DNA from: CAYMWF01 sp964394085 [NCBI: uncultured Gemmatimonadota bacterium]
GTDB taxonomy: Bacteria; GCA-2686955; CAYMWF01
Direction of reading: 5' to 3'
DNA length: 23,279 nucleotides
Assembly: GCA_964394085.1 (NCBI GenBank)
Contig: CAYMWF010000056.1
Span: 7,837 to 31,115 of the forward strand
Part shown: piece by piece, positions 1 to 6,631 of the stretch
Numbering within the stretch: position 1 is the stretch's first letter
Layout of the letters: each line of letters begins with the position of its first letter
The notes under the pieces: model-generated
Databases searched by the model: none
The model's input: only the letters and a program-made list of their open reading frames with translations
Told to the model about the DNA's origin: nothing
Made by a program: the position numbers and the translations under genes

Positions 1-86
1 GTGACGGAGGTCACCTCTTTCCTGTGACGGAGGTCACCTCTTTCCTGTGACGGAGTACACCTCGTTCCCGTGACGGAGGTCACCGC
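1..86. repeat. 23-bp tandem repeat with internal palindrome, three full copies and a partial fourth
   Basis: Units begin at 1, 24, 47 and 70, with a strict 23-bp period. Units 1 and 2 are identical, unit 3 differs at a few positions, and unit 4 decays after its first half. Units 1, 2 and 4 contain GTGAC-GGAG-GTCAC, a 5-bp inverted repeat around four bases; the third is degenerate. The array lies just downstream of the metallophosphoesterase stop codon and continues off the left edge. It could form a series of small hairpins in that gene's 3' UTR. Too short-spaced and palindromic for a CRISPR array. Confidence 0.85.
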
Positions 87-99
87 AGGCCTGAAGCTG

Positions 100-1662
100 C
101 TATTCGGGAACCTGGGTAATCGTAACTTCGATCTGCTCCTCTCCTCCAACGATCGCTTTAACATACCAGATCTCTAGCCCGGGTGTGATCAGCGCCTCTG
201 CGACGGTGCCCCCGGTGACCTCGTAGGTGTATCCGGGAGGCGAGAGCGGCATATAGAATTCCACCGAAGCTCCGAATATCGTATCGTGGGTGTGATTGGT
301 CAGGGTGGCGGTGACGGTCGAATTGGCGCCGTTGTTCTCCGGGTAGAAAGTGCACCAGACGGAAGGCGCATGGAGTTTGTTGATCTTGCAGCCCGGATAA
401 CTGCCTTTGTACACCGGGTAGGACCAGTGCGGATCTTCGTAGTTGTAGGAAAGGATCTCGTTATCCAAAACCTCGAGCAGGCGGAACCCGGGATAGCCGG
501 GCATCTGGAAGTCGAACAGCGTGCTTGTGGTGGTCAGATACTTGACATCGCCGTCCCACAGGACTTCGTCGTAATGGGTGTGCCCCGCCAGCACGGCGTC
601 GACCTGGTAGTCGCGCATGATCGCCTGAAATTCGGGGGCGCCTTCTCCCTCGAAGGATGAATGGGGCGGATGATGCAGCCCGACTACGAGAAGCTCGGCG
701 TCCGATTGAGCAACGGCCGATTCTATCCATTCGAGCTGCGGTTCACGCAGCTGGCCCCGCCAGTGCAGGGTCGCCATGGCGATGCCCCACCTGTCGATGG
801 GGCTCCAGTCGATGCTGTATGTGGAGACATACTCGAAATCTCCGTAGGTGAAGGAGTAGTTCAGCGGAGCCAACACATCCTCGTAAGCCTCGAGCCCGTC
901 CACCTTCTCAATGGCGAGCGCCCAGTCGTGATTGATTGCGTCATGATTGCCCACCGTCATGAAAACAGGCACATCGAATCGCTGCAGGCCTTCCCATGCG
1001 TTCGGGTATTCATTGGTGTAGAGGATTCCGAATACGATATCCCCGGTCAGTATAACGAATTCGGGATCGATGATATTCACAACGTCGATCATCTTGTTGA
1101 TGAACCTGTACTGCATGGTTTCGTACATGTTTCCCAGCAATCCGCGCGGGTCGTCGAAATGGATGTCCGTGACATGAACGATTTTGTAATGATCCTTGAT
1201 GCGATCGATGATCTTTACGGCGTTCGGCTGGGTGTCGAAGATGTAATCCTTGCCCGAGACGACCGATACCGAAAGGTCGAAGAGATCTTCAGGGAGATCG
1301 GCAGGGACATCCACATGCAGCAGGTAATACGGTTCGCGGACCTGGATCTTTTCAATATCGAGAACCGTCTCGAAGAAAACATCGTCCTTCGATTTTCGCA
1401 GCGTTACTGTCCAGTCCGTGTATTCGTCGCCTATGGGAAGCAGGCCGTAAGCGGAAACGTCGAACAGTACTGTAGCTTTGTTTCCGTTGTCCCTTATCCA
1501 GAAGGCGGGCATGCCGAAAACCGGGTCCTGGATGCAGTTGATTCGCGGTTCGACGAAGTCCAGGCCCGCATCGAGATGAATCGGGCGGGCGATGTTGGCC
1601 CCGGCCGGCAGAAAAACCGCCGCCGCAAGTGTGAGTATCAGGATGTGCAGTATCGTTTTCAT
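100..1662 (-). CDS. Exported calcineurin-like metallophosphoesterase
   Basis: A 520-residue protein with an N-terminal signal peptide (MKTILHILILTLAAAVF, Ala-rich cleavage region near residue 25), so it acts outside the cytoplasm. All metallophosphoesterase blocks are present in order: D-I-H (D166, H168), T-G-D (D208), G-N-H-D (N239, H240), a His cluster (H330-H334) and G-H-T-H (H361, H363). These residues bind two metal ions and hydrolyse phosphomono- or diesters in this superfamily; the substrate cannot be read from sequence. Residues before 150 form a beta-rich domain and the last 80 or so an Ig-like tail. The start is chosen at 1662 because it begins the signal peptide and has a GGAGG site about 8 bases upstream; a longer reading to 1710 adds 16 unlikely residues. 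It lies 25 bp behind the FKBP gene on the same strand, probably in one transcript. Confidence 0.93.
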   Translation of the reverse strand: MKTILHILILTLAAAVFLPAGANIARPIHLDAGLDFVEPRINCIQDPVFGMPAFWIRDNGNKATVLFDVSAYGLLPIGDEYTDWTVTLRKSKDDVFFETVLDIEKIQVREPYYLLHVDVPADLPEDLFDLSVSVVSGKDYIFDTQPNAVKIIDRIKDHYKIVHVTDIHFDDPRGLLGNMYETMQYRFINKMIDVVNIIDPEFVILTGDIVFGILYTNEYPNAWEGLQRFDVPVFMTVGNHDAINHDWALAIEKVDGLEAYEDVLAPLNYSFTYGDFEYVSTYSIDWSPIDRWGIAMATLHWRGQLREPQLEWIESAVAQSDAELLVVGLHHPPHSSFEGEGAPEFQAIMRDYQVDAVLAGHTHYDEVLWDGDVKYLTTTSTLFDFQMPGYPGFRLLEVLDNEILSYNYEDPHWSYPVYKGSYPGCKINKLHAPSVWCTFYPENNGANSTVTATLTNHTHDTIFGASVEFYMPLSPPGYTYEVTGGTVAEALITPGLEIWYVKAIVGGEEQIEVTITQVPE

Positions 1663-1687
1663 TGGTGTACCTCCGTCAGAAGCCGTT

Positions 1688-2140
1688 CTATTTGAAGTCG
1701 AGAAGCTCAATTTCGAAAATCAGGGTGGCATTCGGCGGGATCACGCCGCCCGCGCCCCTCGCCCCGTATCCCAGGTCGGGAGGGATAATCAGTTTCCTCT
1801 TTCCACCGATCTTCATGGTTGCGACACCCTCGTCCCATCCCTTGATTACTCTCCCCAGCCCGAGATAAAACTCGAATGGTGAGCCGCGATCGAGAGAGCT
1901 GTCGAACTTGGTGCCGTTTTCGAGCCATCCCGTGTAATGGACACTCACCTTGTCGCCTTTTTTCGGTGAGCCGCCCGTTCCGGGAACCAGGTCGATGATT
2001 TGTAATCCGGATACCGTGGTGATGGTTTCACCGGTTTCAGGTTTTGCGTCCATGTTCACATCCTTACCTTTTCCATTGCAGCCGAAAATGAATGCCGCGA
2101 TCAGCGCCGCGGACAGAATAACCATGGAATATCGAAGCAT
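1688..2140 (-). CDS. FKBP-type peptidyl-prolyl isomerase lipoprotein
   Basis: A 150-residue protein. The N-terminus is a lipoprotein signal ending in the lipobox I-F-G-C (Cys about residue 20), so it is probably anchored to a membrane and faces the periplasm. The remainder is a single complete FKBP domain: V-H-Y-T-G-W, F-D-S-S, the V-I-K-G-W-D-E-G block, I-P-P-D-L-G-Y-G, and I-P-P-N-A-T-L-I-F at the end. FKBP domains catalyse cis-trans isomerisation of prolyl peptide bonds and help secreted proteins fold. The start at 2140 has a strong AAGGAGGT site; the open frame extends further upstream but without signal or ribosome site. It lies between the big C25 protease and the phosphoesterase on the same strand, which fits a folding helper for exported proteins, although that link is inference. 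Confidence 0.95.
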   Translation of the reverse strand: MLRYSMVILSAALIAAFIFGCNGKGKDVNMDAKPETGETITTVSGLQIIDLVPGTGGSPKKGDKVSVHYTGWLENGTKFDSSLDRGSPFEFYLGLGRVIKGWDEGVATMKIGGKRKLIIPPDLGYGARGAGGVIPPNATLIFEIELLDFK

Positions 2141-2228
2141 CAACAATACCTCCTTGCGCCTTCTATTTCGATTCCGCGAATGAAGCTGACGACCGCTTCG
2201 TGTTCGCAGCTTATCCGCGGTTTTGGGA

Positions 2229-2259
2229 GGCCGCGCCCGCTTCTTCAGCAGGCGCGGCC
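2229..2259 (-). terminator. GC-rich hairpin after the C25 protease gene
   Basis: Perfect 9-bp arms GGCCGCGCC (2229-2237) and GGCGCGGCC (2251-2259). Inner bases extend the stem by a wobble pair and three more pairs, leaving a five-base loop. It begins 28 bp beyond the protease stop codon. No U-tract follows on either strand, so it may terminate weakly, stabilise the mRNA 3' end, or set different expression of the protease and the downstream FKBP gene. Confidence 0.55.
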
Positions 2260-2286
2260 GAGCCCGGTATTCCCGCGTCGGGTGAA

Positions 2287-5200
2287 TTATTCGGTAACCT
2301 CTATATCGAAACTGTCCGTCGAGAACACGGTTCCGGGGTAATCTCCGGCATTGCCGGTATAGGTGTATACGCCGAGCGGAGCGCTGACCGGCACCGGGAT
2401 ATCGAAATGCTGCGATACCGTCTGGCCTGCGGCCAGGGTTACCGCCTGGGGACCCAGGTGAGGGTTCCCGGGGTACGCCTGACCGTTCGGCAGGGTCAGC
2501 TCTGTCCATGCGTCCACGGTTTCCGGTTCATCGCCCGTGTTTTCGAGCTGGAACGTAAGGCCGGCGGTTCCTCCGCGGGGGACGGAAACTTCATCCGGCG
2601 TCAGGGTCACGACCACCGCTCCTCCCGATCCGGTCACAAGGACGTCGTCGATGTACCAGCCCTCCTCGGTCACGTATCCGTCGGTTCCGAACCTGAAGCG
2701 GACCTGGACGATGCCCGACCATGCCGAGAGCTCGAAAGTTTCCTGTTTCCAGGTATGGGAACCGCTGAAGCAAGGGGTATCCGGTTCGAAGGGGCTTGCG
2801 GGGTTGTCGGTGATTTTATAGGGATATCCTCCGACGGGCGTTATCTGGGTCCAGGTTGCGCCGCCGTCGTCGGATATTTCCACTATGGCGCCGTCCCATG
2901 CGTATATGCCGGAGTCGAGCTCGGCGTCCATCCAGTGGTAGAAGGTAAGAACCGCACCGATGGGAAGCGCCATCAGCGGGGTCACGAGCCCGGAATCGTC
3001 GTAGTCGTCGTAGTCGGCGCCGCCCGCGCCGCCGCACTTCCAGCTGTAGCTGCCCGAGTAGCGGCGGTAGGTTTCCATGTGCCACTCGTCGTTGTAGCCC
3101 TGGGTGACCTCGTAGTGGGTCCAGTCGCCCTGGCCGTCTTCCATGTCGTCGAAGAATCCGGCCGTGAGTATCGTGAGTTCCATCTCGTCGGTGAAAGGGT
3201 AGCCTTCTTCCGACAGCATATCGAGGGTCAGCGTGGCTTTATACGATTCGGGCACCGTGGGAGAGATGTCGAGCTCGAAGAGGGGATAGGAGTCGGCGTA
3301 ACCGCCGGGCGCCACGTCCCCGAAGCTCGAACCCGCCTGGGTTATGGTGACGTAAGGATCGCCGCCGGCGCTCAGCACTCCGTCGATGCCGTGAGCGGTG
3401 CCGGAGCCGTCGTTGTAGACCGTAATCGACAGGGAGATCGATTCACCCGGCTCTGCGACGCCGTTCCCGTTGCCGCCGGGCAGGGGATCGCTCACGGAGA
3501 AGTCGTATATCGACACCGCGGGCGCTTTAACACTCAGGGAGATGGGGGATATCCAGCTGCCCGATGCGTTATCCTCGACCTGGAGTTCGAACTGGATGGC
3601 GTGTCCGTCGGGGCAGTCGAGGGCTACGGAGAAATCGTAATCATCCCCGCAGAAAGTCGAATCGCCCGGCCCAAGGTCGCCGAACGTCTCGTAATCGTCG
3701 GTGAGCGTGACATACGGGTCGGTGGAGAGGAGCCATCCCACCACGCCGTCGGCGCCGATCATGCCCCAGTTTTTCACTTCCACGGGAAGCTCGATCGATT
3801 CACCGGGGTTTACGTCGCCGTCGCCGTTGCCCGACGAGGTGCCGCTGTCGTCGTCGTCCACGATCCACGATTTCACGGATACATATGCTTCATCCGAGAT
3901 CGGCATCGCGAAACCGCGGTAGGCTACCACGTTGTGAGCGGTTGCGGTTACGTGGAGGGTATCCATGTTCGCCACGGTCACGGTCAACCTTGCGAATCCT
4001 GCGGCGTCGGTGAAGGCTCTCGCGTATTCGCCACCCTCTCCCGTCTGCATCGCGCAGACGAGGGCGTCCTCAACCGGGGAGCCTCCCGCCGAAACGGTCA
4101 CGTCGAGGAAGCTGGTTCCGAGGGGAACCGCGGCCGAGTGCTCCACCGACGCGTCGGCCGGCATCGCCGTCCACATCTCCATGGCCGGATCGCCAAAGTA
4201 ATGGAACATCTCGAACTCGCAGCGGCTGGTCGTTTCATCGGGCGTCCACGGGTACGGAGGGCATCCGCCGGGTTCGATGTATTTATCGTACATCCACCAT
4301 TTCCCGAAGTCCATCACGGCGCCCATCCTCCAGACGGGGTCGTCGATCGGGTTGGCGTATCCGACGCCGGGGTAGTCGGGGTCCATCCCCGGCCACATGG
4401 CGTCGTAGAAGCCCTTGGTCAGCTCGTCGTTGTAGCCCGAATAGCTGACCCGGGTGGAGCCGATATTGCCGACGCCGCCCTCGCCCGAGGCCCGGGTCAC
4501 TTCCTCGCCGAAGCATTCATAGTTGCCGCTCTGCGAATCCGTTTCGCCGTCGAACCATCCGGAGTTGCAGTGGATGCTGAGGAATATCGGGAGCTTCCAG
4601 CCGTTGTTCATCTGCGACACGTGGGAGGTGTAGAGGGCGGGATGGGACCATCCGCAGTAGCTTCCGCCGTAGTTGCGGGAGTCGCCGTGGTCGCGATGGC
4701 CGGCGATGATGACGCCGTCCTCAATGGCGTTGAGGCAGCCGGTGGTGGAGCCGGGCGGGCTGCCGCCTTGGTACTGACGGTCGATATCGTAGCCGATGCC
4801 GTTGAGGTAATCGTAAACGAATTCCGAAGTGGTAATGAAAAACCGGCCGGATTCGTTGTATGCGGCGAGGAGAAGGCGGTTGAACCAGTTGGTGGAGCGG
4901 TCGGGCTGCAGCTCGTAGCCGAGTATCTTCTGCGTGATGACGCCGAGCTCGGAGCTGTTTTCAACCGAGATACGGCCCGAGTGGATGTCGGGGAAATAGT
5001 CGCCTCCGTCGATGGCGACGTACCAGAGGTCGGTTCCCGTCTTGCTGCCGTGGTAAGGATGATTGTACAGGTAGTTGACCGGGACATCGTCCGCGTCCCC
5101 TACTAGCAGGAGGAAGGAGGGGGGCGTGTCCCAGTTGTAATAGGCGTCGGAAACGTAGGAGCGGATGGCCGCCGAAGTGGATCCTATCTGGGAGAGGGGA

Positions 5201-6090
5201 GTCACCTTGGTGGTGAGTCCGGTCCTGTGACGCCAGGCCGCGAGGGTCTCGATTCCGGGGACGAACTCGTCGGCCGCGATGATGAGCAGGTCGCAGCCGG
5301 CTTCCCTGCCGCCGTTTCCGCCGGCCGGGGCTTTCCGCCATTCCGGGGCGGCGCCCAGGATATCCGCGTTCGCCAGGAAGCTCTGGTAGAAAGGCTCCCA
5401 CCAGGGGGAGCGGAACCGGGGGGCGAGAATCTCGATGCCCTCTTCAGCGCCGTCGAAGGTTACGGATACCGAGAAGCGGGTCGCCACGGTAAGGCGTCGA
5501 AGGGCGGGTTCGTAACTGACGGGGCAGACGGTCAGAAGGGTTATATCGCATCCGCGGACCGTCCAGGGTTCCTTCAGCTCGCACTGGACGGCGGGATATG
5601 GGGTCGACCCGGCGTAGAGGGATGAATTCATCACAGCGGCGGGTCTGTCGGCCCCGACCACTTCGGGCCAGGGGGGCTGGTGGGGAGCTACGTCGAAGCC
5701 GTCGATGACCGTCTGGTCGAGAATCTGGAATGTTACGGATGGAACTGCTCCCGGCGGCACCGCGAGATACCATCCGAGAGTCGGCAGGGCGGGAGCGCCC
5801 TCCGTGGCCAGGTGTCCTCCGCCCGGAAAGGAAAGAGTAGTCCAGGAACGGTTCCCGACCACGGTTTCCCGCGCTTCCATCCCTCCCAGGGAAACTTCCG
5901 CCTCAAAGCGTGTATGTCCGGAGAATACGGGGTCGAGGGTCACCTTTCCGGATGCGCCGCCGGAGAAGGGTATCCATCTCGTTCCGGCCTGCGGATCCGG
6001 GGCGGCAACGACCGGTCCCGCGGTGAGCCACACCGAGGTGACGGTCGCGAGTATCAGCACAATAGCGAAAAGACCAGTTTTCGATTTCAT
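2287..6090 (-). CDS. Secreted multidomain gingipain-like (C25 family) cysteine protease
   Basis: A 1267-residue exported protein with a signal peptide at the MKSKTGLF start. This start is chosen over an upstream open frame to 6174 because an AGGGGAG site lies just before it. Apparent order: propeptide (about 30-265); C25 catalytic region (267-640) with the family's D-L-W-Y...P-D-I-H-S-G-R-I block, catalytic His in G-H-R-D-H-G (H468) and catalytic Cys in S-I-H-C-N-S-G-W (C508); Ig-like domain (643-731); two CARDB-like repeats each with N-G-x-G...P-G-E-S-I (742-975); MAM/immune-inhibitor-A-like jelly roll (978-1164); and a C-terminal Ig-like domain (1165-1267) shared with other proteins here. 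C25 enzymes are secreted endopeptidases; Arg or Lys specificity cannot be assigned. It lacks an obvious type IX secretion C-terminal signature, so the export route is unclear. A promoter lies at 6341-6369. Confidence 0.9.
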   Translation of the reverse strand: MKSKTGLFAIVLILATVTSVWLTAGPVVAAPDPQAGTRWIPFSGGASGKVTLDPVFSGHTRFEAEVSLGGMEARETVVGNRSWTTLSFPGGGHLATEGAPALPTLGWYLAVPPGAVPSVTFQILDQTVIDGFDVAPHQPPWPEVVGADRPAAVMNSSLYAGSTPYPAVQCELKEPWTVRGCDITLLTVCPVSYEPALRRLTVATRFSVSVTFDGAEEGIEILAPRFRSPWWEPFYQSFLANADILGAAPEWRKAPAGGNGGREAGCDLLIIAADEFVPGIETLAAWRHRTGLTTKVTPLSQIGSTSAAIRSYVSDAYYNWDTPPSFLLLVGDADDVPVNYLYNHPYHGSKTGTDLWYVAIDGGDYFPDIHSGRISVENSSELGVITQKILGYELQPDRSTNWFNRLLLAAYNESGRFFITTSEFVYDYLNGIGYDIDRQYQGGSPPGSTTGCLNAIEDGVIIAGHRDHGDSRNYGGSYCGWSHPALYTSHVSQMNNGWKLPIFLSIHCNSGWFDGETDSQSGNYECFGEEVTRASGEGGVGNIGSTRVSYSGYNDELTKGFYDAMWPGMDPDYPGVGYANPIDDPVWRMGAVMDFGKWWMYDKYIEPGGCPPYPWTPDETTSRCEFEMFHYFGDPAMEMWTAMPADASVEHSAAVPLGTSFLDVTVSAGGSPVEDALVCAMQTGEGGEYARAFTDAAGFARLTVTVANMDTLHVTATAHNVVAYRGFAMPISDEAYVSVKSWIVDDDDSGTSSGNGDGDVNPGESIELPVEVKNWGMIGADGVVGWLLSTDPYVTLTDDYETFGDLGPGDSTFCGDDYDFSVALDCPDGHAIQFELQVEDNASGSWISPISLSVKAPAVSIYDFSVSDPLPGGNGNGVAEPGESISLSITVYNDGSGTAHGIDGVLSAGGDPYVTITQAGSSFGDVAPGGYADSYPLFELDISPTVPESYKATLTLDMLSEEGYPFTDEMELTILTAGFFDDMEDGQGDWTHYEVTQGYNDEWHMETYRRYSGSYSWKCGGAGGADYDDYDDSGLVTPLMALPIGAVLTFYHWMDAELDSGIYAWDGAIVEISDDGGATWTQITPVGGYPYKITDNPASPFEPDTPCFSGSHTWKQETFELSAWSGIVQVRFRFGTDGYVTEEGWYIDDVLVTGSGGAVVVTLTPDEVSVPRGGTAGLTFQLENTGDEPETVDAWTELTLPNGQAYPGNPHLGPQAVTLAAGQTVSQHFDIPVPVSAPLGVYTYTGNAGDYPGTVFSTDSFDIEVTE

Positions 6091-6146
6091 TTTCTCACTC
6101 CCCTGTTTAACGATCCCGGGTCGCCGCGGCATGCCGCGCGCCATCC

Positions 6147-6216
6147 ACCCGAAGCCGCTGCTGAAAAGCTGCATGCCATCTACCCGAAGCCGCCGCTGAA
6201 AAGCTGCGTGCCGTCG
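6147..6216. repeat. Two-copy 35-bp tandem repeat in the C25 leader
   Basis: Copies 6147-6181 and 6182-6216 match at 31 of 35 positions and share the core CTGAAAAGCTGC. The period is not a multiple of three, which argues against coding. The repeat lies in the inferred 5' untranslated leader of the protease gene. Confidence 0.8.
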
Positions 6217-6340
6217 ACTGAATCGAATCTCGCGATTTTCCGGCCCGCCGTGCAGGCAAGCCGAATAGTTTCAAGCCGCTCCGGAATAGTTTCAGCCTTT
6301 ACAAAAAAGCGAAACGCCGCCGGAGTATCGACTTTGCAAA

Positions 6341-6369
6341 AGTATAAAATGGACTCCGCATAATCGCAA
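6341..6369 (-). promoter_or_regulatory. Sigma-70-like promoter for the C25 protease gene
   Basis: On the minus strand: -35 TTGCGA (6364-6369), 17-bp spacer, -10 TATACT (6341-6346). Transcription would begin near 6334 and give a leader of about 240 bases before the start codon at 6090. It aligns base for base with the promoter before the AAA_14 ATPase gene (16966-16994), including the flanking C-T-T-T-G and C-A-A-A-G motifs. Confidence 0.6.
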
Positions 6370-6465
6370 GCCGCCATTATTTTTACGCGGCGGCGAAAAT
6401 GCTGAGTTTTACCACAGTCAAAATCAGGGAGAATACTCCAGCGCCGGTCCCGACATTTCAAAGCG
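6370..6465 (-). repeat. Promoter-upstream module, copy 1 (matches 16995-17080)
   Basis: About 85 bp immediately upstream of the promoter -35 box align at roughly 70 percent by eye, with one or two single-base gaps, to the segment upstream of the ATPase promoter. Shared blocks include ATTATTTTTA, GTCAAAAT, GGGAG, a G-A-A-T-A-(C/T)-T-C-C element and GACATTT. The inverted repeat that is perfect in the other copy is decayed here (ATTTTTACGC...GCGAAAAT). It may be a shared operator region or the remnant of a small mobile element. Confidence 0.6.
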
Positions 6466-6558
6466 GGACTCTTCCGATATTATTAAACAGTAGGAAATAT
6501 GAAGCATTCATCGTCTTAACTGTGAGGGAGGAATCGGGGTGATTTCCAGTGGCGCTGT

Positions 6559-6603
6559 TTTAATGAACGCGAAGAGCGCAGGGAGTTCTTGGCGTTCATT
6601 AAA
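6559..6603. terminator. Long hairpin downstream of beta-helix gene A
   Basis: Arms TTTAATGAACGCGAAGA (6559-6575) and TCTTGGCGTTCATTAAA (6587-6603) pair at 16 of 17 positions around an 11-base loop. It begins 28 bp beyond the stop codon of the beta-helix gene on the minus strand. Read on that strand the stem is followed by only a short A/T run, so it is a plausible but not textbook terminator. The AACGC-aagaGCGC-TTCTTGGCG wording resembles dispersed intergenic repeats found in many genomes. Confidence 0.6.
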
Positions 6604-6631
6604 CGGTTCGAAGTTTCCACGGCCGGGGTCA

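Larger units (their letters stand above)
6091..6631. other. Gene-free stretch upstream of the C25 protease
   Basis: No convincing gene. From the protease outward it holds a 5' leader of about 240 bases on the minus strand, a perfect 14-bp palindrome CGCGGCATGCCGCG (6125-6138), a 35-bp tandem duplication (6147-6216) and two copies of GAATAGTTTCA near 6260-6300. Beyond these lie the promoter (6341-6369), an upstream module also found at 16995-17080, and a long hairpin (6559-6603). Short open frames on the minus strand here lack ribosome sites and recognisable domains. Confidence 0.7.

Noticed and set aside
1-86. CRISPR array
   Set aside because: The units are contiguous 23-bp tandem copies without unique spacers.
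661-1695. A 344-codon plus-strand open frame
   Set aside because: Antisense of the metallophosphoesterase, whose five metal-binding blocks are intact on the minus strand.
2200-5106. A 968-codon open frame on the plus strand
   Set aside because: It is the antisense shadow of the C25 protease. Its composition is Val/Gly/Arg-skewed with no domain, no signal and no ribosome site, while the minus strand carries catalytic motifs.
6180-6461. A 93-codon minus-strand open frame upstream of the C25 gene
   Set aside because: It spans the promoter and the 35-bp repeat, has no ribosome site and no recognisable domain.
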